A stretch of DNA of 64,000 bases from Deltaproteobacteria bacterium (GTDB taxonomy: Bacteria; Desulfobacterota; Desulfarculia; Desulfarculales; Desulfarculaceae), in assembly GCA_020444165.1 (NCBI GenBank), contig JAHLLK010000011.1, forward strand, positions 1-64,000, given 5' to 3'. The position numbers and the translations under genes are program-made. The stretch's first letter is position 1, and every line of letters begins with the position of its first letter. The notes under the pieces were generated by a model. The model was not told where the DNA came from. It ran no database searches and saw nothing but the letters and a program-made list of their open reading frames with translations. Shown here piece after piece: positions 54,109 to 63,819 of this stretch.

Positions 54109-54116
<8 letters not shown>
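52998..54116 (+). CDS. murG: Lipid II synthase MurG
   Basis: The 372-residue GT28 glycosyltransferase adds GlcNAc from UDP-GlcNAc to lipid I on the inner face of the membrane. The Gly-rich loops IAGGGTGGHLFPG and LVLGGSQGAASLN and the UDP-binding CRAGAGTLTEVLAVGRAAVAVPY (quoted in part: RAGAGTLTEV) are intact. GTG at 52998 overlaps the ftsW stop. It overlaps murC by 8 bases. Confidence 0.97.
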
Positions 54117-55478
<1,362 letters not shown>

Positions 55479-55482
<4 letters not shown>

Positions 55483-56387
55483 CCCTGGCTGAGCTGCAAG
55501 CCGCCATCACCGGCCGTCTGGGCGCCGGGGCCCGCTTTGCCGAGCCCCTGGCCCGCCACACCACCTGGGGGGTGGGCGGCCCGGCCTGGTGCCTGGCCCG
55601 GGTGGGCACGGCCGCGGACGCGGCCTGGCTCCGGGACGCGGCCCGCGCGGCGGGGCTCACGGTGAAGGCCCTGGGCCGCGGCTCCAACCTCCTGGTCTCC
55701 GATGCCGGCTACCCCGGGGTGCTCTTGCGGCTCTGGGGTCCCCTGGCCAAGATCCGGGTGGCGGGCAACGAACTCGTATGTGGCGGCGGGGCTGCCCTGC
55801 CGGCCGCGGTGCGCCTGGCCGCCCGTGTGGGGCTGGCCGGTCTGGAATGGGCCGGGGGCATCCCGGCCACGGTGGGCGGCGCGGTGGCCACCAACGCCGG
55901 GGCCCTGGGCGGCGACCTGGCCGGAGTGGCCGCGCGGCTGACCCTGCTCCTGCCCGACGGCCGGGCCGAGGAGTTCGCCGGCCGCGAGCTGCCGGCCGCC
56001 TACCGCCGCCGGGAGCTGCCGCCGGGCAGCCTGGTCTTGGAGGCCCGCCTGGCGCTCGCCCCGGACGAGCCGGGGCAGGTGGCCGAACGCCTGGCCGGCA
56101 TATTGGCCCGCCGCCGGGCCAGCCAGCCCCTGGGCAGCCGCACCGCGGGCAGCGTGTTCAAGAATCCGGCCGGCGAGGCGGCGGGGCGGCTGGTGGACCT
56201 GGCCGGCCTGAAGGGCCAGCGCCGCGGCGGGGCCCGGGTGAGCCCCCAGCACGCCAACTTCATCGAGAACACCGGCGGGGCCACGGCCGCCGATATCCGG
56301 GAGCTGATGGCCTTGATGGCCGAGCGGGTTTTCCAAATGCACGGGGTGCGGCTGGAGCCGGAGGTGGAGGTGCTGGGTGAGGTATAA
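55479..56387 (+). CDS. murB: UDP-N-acetylenolpyruvoylglucosamine reductase MurB
   Basis: The 302-residue flavoenzyme reduces UDP-GlcNAc-enolpyruvate to UDP-MurNAc with NADPH. The FAD-binding 'LGRGSNLLVSD', the 'GIPATVGGAVATNAGALGG' segment and the proton-donor motif GSVFKNP (catalytic Ser) are present. GTG at 55479, with GGAGG upstream, overlaps murC (GTGA); the upstream extension to 55443 is not conserved. Confidence 0.95.
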
Positions 56388-57276
56388 ACGCCGTCCCACC
56401 GCCCCGCTTCCCAACCCCGCGACGCGGCTTCGTACCGCTGCGTCCCTGGGCCGCACGCTGTCCCGGCAGCGCCCCGCCCGGCGCCGTCCCGCAGCCGACC
56501 TGGCCCTGCCGCCGGGGCCGCTCAGCCGCGGCCTGGCCTGGCTGGCCGGGGCGGGGCTCCGCCTGGGAGGCCTCACCCTGGTGCTCTTGGGCGGCTGGTC
56601 GCTTTTGGTGATGAGCCCGGCCTTTGCCGTGCGCCAGGTGGAGGTGTTGGGCACCCGGCACCTGAGCCGCCTGGACGTGCTGAGCGCCGCGGGTATCGGC
56701 CTGCACACCAGCCTCCTGGCCCTGGTGGACCGGCGGGCCGCCGGCCGGGTCGCCGCCCTCCCCTGGGTGGCCGAAGCCTCGGTGGAGCGGGTCTGGCCCC
56801 GGGCCGTGAAGATCACCGTGCGGGAGCGGGTGCCCCGGGCCCTGGCCCTGGTGGGCGACACCTTTTACCAACTGGACGGCGATTTGCAGGCCATCGCCCC
56901 GGTGGAAGGTGCGGCGCCGCCGGACCGCCTGGTCCTCTCGGGCCTCACCCCGGCGGACCTCCGCGAACCGGACGACGAGATCACGGGCCTCCAGGCCGCG
57001 GCCCGCCGGTTCCTGGCCCGCTTGGCCGTGAAGGGCCCGGCCGGGTTCGGGCGGGTCTCGGAGATCCATTTGGACCGGGTCTGGGGAGTCAGCGCCCTGT
57101 GGGAGGATTTGCCGGCCGTGGCGCGGCTGGGCTTTGCGGAGTTCGACCAGCGGCTCACCCGCCTGGCCGCGGTGGCCGAAGATCTCCGGCGGCGCGGCGA
57201 GATCAACCGGGCCGTTCTCATTGACCTTACCCTGCCGGACCGGGTGGTGGTCCGCCTGGCCGGGAGAGCAGCATGA
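56377..57276 (+). CDS. ftsQ: Cell division protein FtsQ
   Basis: The 299-residue bitopic protein has a long Arg/Pro-rich cytoplasmic N-terminus (about 60 residues), a membrane helix at about 64-83, a POTRA domain ('VRQVEVLGTRHLSRLDVLSAAGI') and the FtsQ beta domain ('LPWVAEASVERVWPRAVKITVRERVPRAL'). It bridges early and late divisome proteins via FtsL/FtsB. GTG at 56377 has GGAGG 6 bases upstream and overlaps murB by 11 bases. The stop overlaps ftsA by 4 bases. Confidence 0.93.
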   Translation: MRYKRRPTAPLPNPATRLRTAASLGRTLSRQRPARRRPAADLALPPGPLSRGLAWLAGAGLRLGGLTLVLLGGWSLLVMSPAFAVRQVEVLGTRHLSRLDVLSAAGIGLHTSLLALVDRRAAGRVAALPWVAEASVERVWPRAVKITVRERVPRALALVGDTFYQLDGDLQAIAPVEGAAPPDRLVLSGLTPADLREPDDEITGLQAAARRFLARLAVKGPAGFGRVSEIHLDRVWGVSALWEDLPAVARLGFAEFDQRLTRLAAVAEDLRRRGEINRAVLIDLTLPDRVVVRLAGRAA

Positions 57277-58499
57277 CGCGCGACCATGACATCCTGGTGG
57301 GCCTGGACATCGGCACCACCAAAATCTGCGCCGTGGTGGGCGAGATCACCCCGGACGGGGTGGAGATCCTGGGCGTGGGCAGCCATCCCTCGGAAGGGCT
57401 CCGTAAGGGCGTGGTGGTGAATATCGACACCACCGTGGCCAGCATCAAGAAGGCGGTGGAAGAAGCCGAGTGCATGTCCAGCTGCGAGATCACCAGCGTG
57501 CTTACCGGCATCGCGGGCGGCCACATCAAGGGCTTCAACTCCCACGGCATCATCCCCATCCGGGGCCGCGAGGTCACGGTCAAGGACAAGGAGCGGGTGG
57601 TGGACGCCGCCCGGGCCGTGGCCATCCCGGCCGACCGGGAGGTGCTGCACATCCTGCCCCAGGAGTTCATCCTGGACGGCCAGGGCGGCATCCAGAACCC
57701 GGTGGGCATGTGCGGGGTGCGCCTGGAGGCCAAGGTGCACGTGGTCACCGGCGCGGTGGCCAGCGCCCACAACCTCATCAAGTGCTGCAACCAGGCAGGC
57801 TTGGACGTGAGCGACATCGTGTTGCAGTCCCTGGCTTCGGCCGAGGCGGTGCTCACCCCGGAGGAGCGCTCCCTGGGCGTGGCCCTGGTGGACTTCGGCG
57901 GCGGCACCACCGATCTGGCCGTGTTCGAGGGCGAGGCCATCAAGCACACCGGCGGCCTGGCCCTGGGCGGCAACAACCTGACCACCGACCTGTCCGTGGG
58001 CCTGGGCTGCCCCCAAAAGGACGCCGAGCTGTTGAAGCTGACCCAGGGCTCGGCCCTGGCCTCCCTGGTGGGCAAGGACGAGATGGTTCTGGTGCCCCGC
58101 ACCGGGGGCCGCCAGCCCCGCCCGGTGAAGCGCCAGATCCTGGCCGAGATCCTGGAGCCCCGCATGGACGAGCTCCTTAGCCTGTTGCAGATGGAGCTGG
58201 CCGCCAACCACCTGGCCGACCATCTGCCGGCCGGGGTGGTCCTCACCGGCGGCTCCTCCCAGTTGGAAGGCATCGTGGAGATGGCCGAGCAGGTTTTCGC
58301 CATGCCGGCCCGGCTGGGCAGGCCCCACGGGGTGGGGGGCCTGTTGGACGTGGTCAACAATCCGAAATTCGCCACCGCCGTGGGGCTGATCCTGTATGGG
58401 GCCACCGCGGTGGGGCAAGATGAGTTCCGCATTCGTGACGCCAACATATTTCACAAGATCATCAAGCGCATGCGGCGCTGGTTTAAGGAAATCATTTGA
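57273..58499 (+). CDS. ftsA: Cell division protein FtsA
   Basis: The 408-residue actin-like ATPase tethers FtsZ to the membrane. The phosphate-1 loop VGLDIGTTKICAV, the adenosine motif 'VDFGGGTTDLAVF' and 'VVLTGGSSQLEG' are all present. The C-terminal amphipathic helix (IIKRMRRWFKEII) is the membrane-targeting sequence. It starts inside the ftsQ stop. Confidence 0.97.
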   Translation: MTRDHDILVGLDIGTTKICAVVGEITPDGVEILGVGSHPSEGLRKGVVVNIDTTVASIKKAVEEAECMSSCEITSVLTGIAGGHIKGFNSHGIIPIRGREVTVKDKERVVDAARAVAIPADREVLHILPQEFILDGQGGIQNPVGMCGVRLEAKVHVVTGAVASAHNLIKCCNQAGLDVSDIVLQSLASAEAVLTPEERSLGVALVDFGGGTTDLAVFEGEAIKHTGGLALGGNNLTTDLSVGLGCPQKDAELLKLTQGSALASLVGKDEMVLVPRTGGRQPRPVKRQILAEILEPRMDELLSLLQMELAANHLADHLPAGVVLTGGSSQLEGIVEMAEQVFAMPARLGRPHGVGGLLDVVNNPKFATAVGLILYGATAVGQDEFRIRDANIFHKIIKRMRRWFKEII

Positions 58500-58526
58500 A
58501 CCCGGGAGATTCGCGGAGGGAGTCAA

Positions 58527-59702
58527 ATGCCTATAGAGATTGAAATGGTCGATAATCTGGCCGCAGGCGCCAAACTTCGGGTGGTGGGCATCGGCGGCGG
58601 GGGCAATAACGCCCTGAACAACATGATCGAGGCCGGTCTGAAAGGCGTCGAGTTCATCGCGGCCAACACGGACATGCAGGCCCTGGACCGCAGCCTGGCC
58701 CGGGTCCAGCTTCAGCTGGGCCGCAGCCTGACCCGCGGCCTGGGAGCCGGGGCCGAGCCCGAGGTGGGCCGCCAGGCCGCCCTGGAGGACCGCGACAAGA
58801 TCAAGGAGCTGTTGACCGGCAGCGACATGGTCTTCGTCACCGCGGGCCTGGGCGGCGGCACCGGCACCGGGGCCGGCCCGGTGGTGGCCGAGGTGGCCAA
58901 GGAACTGGGGGCGCTGACCGTGGCCATCGTGACCAAGCCCTTTGACTTCGAGGGCAAGAAGCGGGCGCGGGTGGCCCTGGAGGGCATCGAGGATCTGAAG
59001 AAGGTGGTGGACACCCTCATCGTGATCCCCAACACCAGCCTCCGCAGCATCGCCCCCAAGAACGCCAAGTTCGCGGACATGCTGAAAAAGGCCGACGAGG
59101 TGCTCCTGCACGCCGTCCGCGGCATCTCCGACCTGATCATGGTGCCCGGCCTCATCAACCTGGATTTCGCCGACGTGCGCACCATCATGAGCGAGATGGG
59201 CGTGGCCCTGATGGGCACCGGCGAGGCCTCGGGAGACGACCGCGCCCTGGAGGCCGCCAAACGGGCCATCAACAACCCGCTGTTGGAGGACGTGGCCATC
59301 GACGGCGCCCTGGGCGTGTTGGTGAATATCACCGCGTCGAGCGACATCACCATGGATGAGATCAGCGAGGCCAGCAACTTCCTCCAGGAAGCCGCTCACG
59401 AGGACGCCAACATCATCTGGGGCACGGTGATCGACGACAGCCTGGGCGACCTGATCCGGGTGACGGTCATCGCCACCGGCATCGGTCAGAACCACAAGCA
59501 GGAGGTCCGGCGGGTGGCCGCGGTGGGCGGCGGGCGCATCGACTTCGACCCCAGCGAGATCGACCATCTGGACCTGCCCCGCTACCAGCGCAGCGTGGGG
59601 GCCGGGCTGCACGGCGCGGTGAACCGCAACCCCACCGGCCGCATGGTGGTGGACCCCAACAATTTGGATGTGCCGGCTTTCCTCCGCCGGCAGGCCGACT
59701 GA
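58527..59702 (+). CDS. ftsZ: Cell division GTPase FtsZ
   Basis: The 391-residue tubulin-like GTPase forms the Z ring. The tubulin signature GGGTGTG (about 108-114), 'NTDMQAL' and the T7-loop 'NLDFADVRTIM' are intact, and the conserved C-terminal peptide (DVPAFLRRQAD) that binds FtsA is at the very end. ATG at 58527 has GGAGG 7 bases upstream, and the 27-base gap to ftsA lacks a terminator. It is the last gene of the dcw cluster. Confidence 0.98.
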   Translation: MPIEIEMVDNLAAGAKLRVVGIGGGGNNALNNMIEAGLKGVEFIAANTDMQALDRSLARVQLQLGRSLTRGLGAGAEPEVGRQAALEDRDKIKELLTGSDMVFVTAGLGGGTGTGAGPVVAEVAKELGALTVAIVTKPFDFEGKKRARVALEGIEDLKKVVDTLIVIPNTSLRSIAPKNAKFADMLKKADEVLLHAVRGISDLIMVPGLINLDFADVRTIMSEMGVALMGTGEASGDDRALEAAKRAINNPLLEDVAIDGALGVLVNITASSDITMDEISEASNFLQEAAHEDANIIWGTVIDDSLGDLIRVTVIATGIGQNHKQEVRRVAAVGGGRIDFDPSEIDHLDLPRYQRSVGAGLHGAVNRNPTGRMVVDPNNLDVPAFLRRQAD

Positions 59703-60065
59703 CGAGGATCTGCCGCCGTCCCGCCTGGCGGGCGGCCGCAGTCAGAATTTTCCGGGTTTGACCGGCCCAGCCGGTCAAGACTCTCCGACGGCTCTCGCCG
59801 TCGCTTCCGGCGATTTATCATGAATCGCCGTCCCTCCGCCGCCGCCGGACCCTGGCCCGCGGGCACCCGACTTTTTCGCGTGCCGGGGTCCGGCCCTTCC
59901 TTCCTATCCCACCCTTCTTCCTTGATCAGGCCCCGCCCCCCGCGGGGCCTCAGAATGTCCACGCCGGACAGTAAGGCCGGGATGTGGGCCGGTTCACCTG
60001 GCCCGCGGGCTGAGCCGCGGGGCTGCGTTTGCTGAAAGATCCCGGGAACGGGCCGAGAGGGCCGG
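59703..60065 (+). terminator. Hairpin-rich region ending the dcw cluster
   Basis: About 360 bases without a gene after ftsZ. Three hairpins follow one another: 59758-59766/59770-59778 (TTGACCGGC), 59786-59792/59797-59803 (CGACGGC) and 59808-59815/59823-59830 (CGGCGATT). None has a clear T tract, but together they are the likely transcription barrier. The rest (59831-60065) shows nothing I can name; it ends at the convergent 60066 gene. Confidence 0.6.
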
Positions 60066-60881
60066 CTACTTGGGGAAGATGGCCACGGCCACCGGCAGGG
60101 AGGCCGGCATCCAGGGGAGGTCCGGGGTGTTGCTGGGGCCGCCGTACTGCTCGTAGGAAAAATCGCCGGCCTTGAGGCTGAGCTGGGACTCGGCCCCGCC
60201 GTCCATGCACATCACGTCCCGGAGCCCCAGGCTCTGATTGGCCAGGAAGTTGGCGAACTCCCACAGGGTGTGGCCGCCCTCGGTGACGAAGATCAGGATG
60301 TTGCCCTGGGAGTCCTCGGCCACCGCGGTGCGATGGGCGATCTTGGGCGAGCGCCGCACCCGGATCTGGCCGTAGCGGTCCAGGAGCATCAGGGACTGGG
60401 CGCCCTCCAGATAAGGGCTGGCAGCGGGGTCGAAGGTGGTGTAGCGGAGGTCCAACACCCGGGCCGGGGGCAGGGAAGCCAGCTTGGGCCCGGCCAGGAA
60501 GATGCCGTCCAGGCGGGTGGCCAGATGCCCCACCAGCTTGCCGTCGGTCAACAGGAGGCCCAGGTAGGATTGGTCTTCGGCGTACTGCCCGGCGTTGAAC
60601 ACGGCCAGGGCGCCGATGTCCTTGCGCCAGTCCTGGGCGCTGCGGCCGTCCTGGTTCTGGCGGCCCGTGAGGACCTTGAAGCGGAAGCGCCGGGGGTCCA
60701 CCTTGAGCACCGCGACGTGCTCGCTGCCGGCCCGAGCCGGGGAATCCTCGTGCAGCAAGGTGAAGGCGAGGCCCGGGGCCAACTCCCGCCAGGCAGGCGC
60801 TTGGGCTCCGGCCAGGCTCGCCCAGCCGAGGCTCCACACACCCAGGCAGACCACTGCCCATTTCAGGGCCCGTTGCCTCAC
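60066..60881 (-). CDS. Exported phosphodiester glycosidase family protein (NAGPA-like)
   Basis: The 271-residue protein has a signal peptide (cleaved near AGAQA) and a NAGPA/PF09992-like domain: 'FNAGQYAEDQSYLGLLLTDGK', a central 'SLMLLDRYGQIRV', 'LIFVTEGGHTLWEFA' and the catalytic DGG in VMCMDGGAESQLS. In mammals and bacteria the family cleaves sugar-phosphodiester bonds such as those of exopolymers or teichoic acid-like glycans. GTG at 60881 (GGAGGA 6 bases upstream) overlaps the stop of the preceding gene (GTGA), so the two are coupled. Confidence 0.85.
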   Translation of the reverse strand: MRQRALKWAVVCLGVWSLGWASLAGAQAPAWRELAPGLAFTLLHEDSPARAGSEHVAVLKVDPRRFRFKVLTGRQNQDGRSAQDWRKDIGALAVFNAGQYAEDQSYLGLLLTDGKLVGHLATRLDGIFLAGPKLASLPPARVLDLRYTTFDPAASPYLEGAQSLMLLDRYGQIRVRRSPKIAHRTAVAEDSQGNILIFVTEGGHTLWEFANFLANQSLGLRDVMCMDGGAESQLSLKAGDFSYEQYGGPSNTPDLPWMPASLPVAVAIFPK

Positions 60882-61129
60882 ACCGGGTCCTCCACCCCCC
60901 GCCGCGTGTAGATGACCTTGATCTCCGCCCGGGCGGCCGGGTCCTCGTAGCAAGCGGCGCAGCCCTGGGTCTCGCGGCATCCCGCCGGGTCCACCTCCTC
61001 CAGCCGGACCTCGAAGCCCAGCTCGCGGTAAGCCGCCGCGGCCTCGGCCAGACGTCCGCCGCCCGCGACAAACTGTCGGGTCCAACCCTCTGACTTCAGG
61101 ATATTTTCTCTGTCAGACGCGCAACTCAT
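60878..61129 (-). CDS. Small cysteine-containing protein of unknown function
   Basis: The 83-residue protein has no signal peptide. Three cysteines near the C-terminal half (Cys51, Cys57, Cys60) form a C-x5-C-x2-C cluster that could bind a metal or iron-sulphur centre; Cys3 is a possible fourth. The block 'YRELGFEVRLEEVDP' to 'KVIYTRR' looks like a conserved single-domain family I cannot name. ATG at 61129 has a weak ribosome-binding site. It is coupled to the phosphodiester glycosidase gene downstream. Confidence 0.75.
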   Translation of the reverse strand: MSCASDRENILKSEGWTRQFVAGGGRLAEAAAAYRELGFEVRLEEVDPAGCRETQGCAACYEDPAARAEIKVIYTRRGVEDPV

Positions 61130-61292
61130 GACGCTTGCTTCCGCCAGCCGGGAACTCCGCCCTTCCGGGGGGGAAGGGCCGGCACCGACCCTCCCCGACA
61201 CGGCCCGCGCCCGGCGATCCTGGTTCACCAATATGTAGAACCTAATACCAACTGCCGCCGGGGGCAAGGCCAAAGCCGCGCCGGCCCGGGAC

Positions 61293-61844
61293 TCACAGCT
61301 CCCGGAGGAGGAGCACCAGGGAGAGGTCCTGGCCGTGTTTCCGGCCCACCTGGGGCAGCCGGCCCACTTCGGAAAAGCCCTGGTAGCGGTGAAAGGCCAG
61401 GCTGGCCTGGTTGTCCGCCGCCACCGTGGCCAGCATGTGGTCCACCCCCCGCTGGCGGGCCGCCTGCCCCAGCGCCGCCAGGAGCCGGGAGCCCAGGCCC
61501 TGGCGGGTTAGGGCCGGGTCCAGGAAGCAGGTCAGCTCGGCGCTGCGGGCAAACACCGGGCTGGCGTGATATGGCCGCAGCAAGCCGAAGCCGCCCACCC
61601 GGGCCGAGTCCTCCCGGGCCGCCACGGCCAGGGACGGCAGGCCGCGGGAACTCTCCAAGAGCTTGCCCAGCACCGTGGCCGGCAGCTCCTGCTCGAAAAA
61701 GGCCGCGCTGGTGTGGCGGACATAGTGATTGAAGATGGCCGCCACCTGGGGCCAGTCAGCCGGCGAAAGGGGGCGCAGGAACCAGTCCCCGGCCGCGGGG
61801 GCGGCGTCCGGCTGGGGAGGGGGGGGAGCGGGGGTGGTGGTCAT
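61293..61844 (-). CDS. GNAT-family N-acetyltransferase
   Basis: The 183-residue protein starts with a Pro/Ala-rich tail of about 20 residues followed by a GNAT fold: 'LRPLSPADWPQVAAIFNHYV' at the start, 'GGFGLLRPYHASPVF' and the acetyl-CoA loop 'DPALTRQGLGSRLLAAL', and 'NQASLAFHRYQGFSEVG' near the end. The pattern resembles phosphinothricin-type acetyltransferases, but the substrate is unknown. ATG at 61844 has GAGG 7 bases upstream. It stands between a cysteine-protein pair and another GNAT gene. Confidence 0.85.
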   Translation of the reverse strand: MTTTPAPPPPQPDAAPAAGDWFLRPLSPADWPQVAAIFNHYVRHTSAAFFEQELPATVLGKLLESSRGLPSLAVAAREDSARVGGFGLLRPYHASPVFARSAELTCFLDPALTRQGLGSRLLAALGQAARQRGVDHMLATVAADNQASLAFHRYQGFSEVGRLPQVGRKHGQDLSLVLLLREL

Positions 61845-61991
61845 GGGGCAGCCTCGCACAAAGGTGGTTGGGGCTGGGGAGAGGTCTCCGCGAAGTTGAG
61901 CATACCCCCAAACCAGGCCGGGGGCGGCAGCAAAAAAAAGCCGTCCCCCAGCGGGGGGGCGGCGCAAATTGGATGACCCCAGAGCCTGGAC

Positions 61992-62423
61992 TCAGGCGCT
62001 CACACCCACGTGCAGGTTGATGAAGGGGCTGCGGTCGAACCCCAGGCTCTTGAAAAAGGCCAGCATGTCGCCGGAGTCCCAGCGCACCGCGGTGAGGACC
62101 TCCGAGACCCCGGCCTTGGCGAATTCCTTGAAGATTTCGAGCGAGAGCGAGCGGCCAACGCCTTGCCCCATGCGCTCGGGCTCCACACTGATCAGCTCCA
62201 GCCAGCCGGTGATGTCCGTGCCGAAGCCGCCGATCTTGGTTTCGCCCAGGACGAAACCGATCACCTTGCCGTTTTCCTCGGCCACCAGGCCGATCATGTC
62301 CTCGTCCTCGGTGTGCTTGGCGAGCATCTTGCTGAAGGCCGGCGTTATCTCGTGGCGGACGATGCGCCGCTGGATCATCTCCACCTGCGGCAAGTCCTCT
62401 TTGGTCATGCGTCGCAATTGCAC
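61992..62423 (-). CDS. GNAT-family N-acetyltransferase
   Basis: The 143-residue GNAT protein has 'LRRMTKEDLPQVEMIQRRI', 'GLVAEENGKVIGFVLGE', the acetyl-CoA binding 'PERMGQGVGRSLSLEIF' and 'DMLAFFKSLGFDRSPF'. It is RimI-like in size and layout, so the target may be a protein N-terminus, but the substrate is not readable. GTG at 62423 (AAGGA 10 bases upstream) or the ATG at 62408 is the start. It is 29 bases downstream of the DUF2080-type gene and probably co-transcribed with it. Confidence 0.85.
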   Translation of the reverse strand: MQLRRMTKEDLPQVEMIQRRIVRHEITPAFSKMLAKHTEDEDMIGLVAEENGKVIGFVLGETKIGGFGTDITGWLELISVEPERMGQGVGRSLSLEIFKEFAKAGVSEVLTAVRWDSGDMLAFFKSLGFDRSPFINLHVGVSA

Positions 62424-62452
62424 GGGATACGTATCCTTTTCCTGAATCGATC

Positions 62453-62665
62453 TCAATCGATGCGGATGATCTTTACGTTTTTTCCCACCCACTCCGGAGG
62501 CAGGTAGACGCGGCCGGAGTTGCCGCTCTGCTTGACCTCTTTTTCGATCATTTCCTCGCCGTAGACCTCGAATTTCGCCTTGCGGCGGCCTTCGCTGCCG
62601 GCGCGGGCCTCGGCTTCGGGGGCAGTGGCAGAATCCGGTTTCACACTCTGTTCCTCGGGGGTCAT
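62453..62665 (-). CDS. DUF2080-type small protein (AbrB/SpoVT-like fold)
   Basis: The 70-residue protein ends in 'MIEKEVKQSGNSGRVYLPPEW' (quoted in part: KEVKQSGNSGRVYLPPEWVG) followed by KNVKIIRID, the DUF2080 signature that resembles the swapped-hairpin AbrB fold. Relatives are DNA-binding or accessory proteins of mobile elements in archaea and some bacteria; here no transposase is near. The first 27 residues are low-complexity. ATG has GGAAGG 8 bases upstream. It begins the GNAT operon and its leader contains the 46-bp repeats. Confidence 0.78.
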   Translation of the reverse strand: MTPEEQSVKPDSATAPEAEARAGSEGRRKAKFEVYGEEMIEKEVKQSGNSGRVYLPPEWVGKNVKIIRID

Positions 62666-62725
62666 GAATCAGGCCTTCCAACCGGCGCCTCGCGGGGAGA
62701 CGCGGAGGGGGTTTCCTGGTGCCTG

Positions 62726-63001
62726 CATGGGGTCCCGGCCGCTACGGGCTCGACCGGCCCCTTGATTACCTCATGGGGTCCCGGCCGCCGCGGGCGCAAC
62801 CGGCCCCTTGCTCACCTCATGGGGTCCCGGCCGCCGCGGGCGCAACCGGCCCCTTGCTTACCTCATGGGGTCCCGGCCGCCGCGGGCGCAACCGGCCCCT
62901 TGCTTACCTCACGGGGTCCCGGCCGCCACGGGCGCAACCGGCCCCTTGCTTACCTCACGGGGTCCCGGCCGCCTCGGGCGCAACCGGCCCCTTGATTACA
63001 T
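62726..63001 (-). repeat. Tandem array of six 46-bp repeats
   Basis: Six direct copies of a 46-bp unit start at 62726, 62772, 62818, 62864, 62910 and 62956. Copies 2-5 differ from each other by only one to three bases; the first and last are more diverged. Each unit has GGGTCCCGGCC, a variable GCC/GCT-CGC-GGGCGCAACC core, and GGCCCCTTG. On the minus strand each copy contains an imperfect hairpin (GGGGCCGG with CCGG-GA-CCCC). No unique spacers exist. The array lies in the predicted leader of the DUF2080-GNAT operon. Confidence 0.95.
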
Positions 63002-63026
63002 CGTAACTGAATTATAGCTACGATGA

Positions 63027-63055
63027 CCTATAGGGCAGCCACCAGGGCTTGTCAA
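63027..63055 (-). promoter_or_regulatory. Sigma-70 promoter reading into the 46-bp repeats
   Basis: On the minus strand TTGACA (63050-63055), 17-base spacer, TATAGG (63027-63032). The transcript would start near 63020, cross all six repeats and reach the DUF2080-type gene at 62665 after about 355 bases. Just downstream of the start the sequence ATCGTA...TACGAT (62999-63024) can form a hairpin. Confidence 0.82.
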
Positions 63056-63063
63056 TTAAAAAA

Positions 63064-63819
63064 TCATCGGGTCCAGAACCCTTGCGGGTCAAATTGCCTT
63101 ATAATTTCCACCTCTTGCTGTGTGGGCTCCGGGGTGGTGGCCAGTTGGGGCGCGGCCTCCAGCGGCCAGCCCGTGGCCTGGGCCACCTCTTCCAGGCTCA
63201 CGCCGGGGTGAATCTCCGTAAGGAGCGCCCGGCCGGCCGGGAAGCGGAACACCCCCAGGCTGGTGATGAGGGCCGCGGGCCCCCCCCGCTCCAGGCCCTG
63301 GGCCTGGCGCCAGCCGGGCTCCTCGCCCCAACCGGGGCTGGTGATATAGTCCACCCGGGGCACCAGGCGGCGGCGCTCGTGGTTCATGATGATGAGGAGG
63401 CGGCCGGCCAGGCAGGCGATGTCCGCTCCCCCGCCGGAGCCCGGCAGCCGGAGCGGAGAACGCCCGGGCCGGGCCACCTGGTGGGTGTTCACGTGGCCCC
63501 ACTGGTCCACCTGGGCCCCGCCGATGAAGCCCAGGGCCACCCGCCCGCCGGAGAGCAGGGTCATCACCTCGGCCAGGTCGGTGAGCTTGATGGCCCCGCA
63601 CTGGTTGGGCGAGTCGCCCATGGTGATGATGGGCCCGGCGGCCGGGCTGTCCCGCAGCACTCCGCTCTCGAAGAGCCCCAGGGCGTGGGGGGCGTGGGTG
63701 GACTTGGCCAGCATGAAGGCCAACAAGGGCAGGCGCATGCCCACGAACACCACCTCGCCGTCGGCGATTTCCCGGGCGGCGGCGGTGACCATGATTTCCG
63801 CGGGGGTGTAGTCGCTCAC
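63064..63819 (-). CDS. Family I CoA-transferase, beta subunit
   Basis: The 251-residue protein has the CoA-transferase beta-subunit pattern: 'VFVGMRLPLLAFMLAKSTHAP', the active-site-type Glu motif FESGVLRDSP (catalytic Glu), 'LGFIGGAQVDQWGHVN' and 'GGADIACLAGRLLII'. This resembles glutaconate CoA-transferase subunit B (GctB) and related dicarboxylate or cholesterol-ring CoA enzymes; the acyl substrate is not readable. GTG at 63819 overlaps the preceding alpha-subunit stop, so the two subunits are coupled. Confidence 0.88.
   Translation of the reverse strand: MSDYTPAEIMVTAAAREIADGEVVFVGMRLPLLAFMLAKSTHAPHALGLFESGVLRDSPAAGPIITMGDSPNQCGAIKLTDLAEVMTLLSGGRVALGFIGGAQVDQWGHVNTHQVARPGRSPLRLPGSGGGADIACLAGRLLIIMNHERRRLVPRVDYITSPGWGEEPGWRQAQGLERGGPAALITSLGVFRFPAGRALLTEIHPGVSLEEVAQATGWPLEAAPQLATTPEPTQQEVEIIRQFDPQGFWTR

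Noticed and set aside
56865..59612. 915-codon minus-strand open frame opposite ftsQ, ftsA and ftsZ
   Set aside because: It lies opposite three certain genes and is a high-GC shadow frame; no motif is present.
62726..63001. CRISPR array
   Set aside because: Units are contiguous direct repeats with no unique spacers and no cas genes nearby.
62719..63017. Open frames across the 46-bp repeats as a repetitive protein
   Set aside because: 46 is not a multiple of 3, so the three plus frames are open with the same composition and no start has a ribosome-binding site. The repeats are better read as DNA or RNA.
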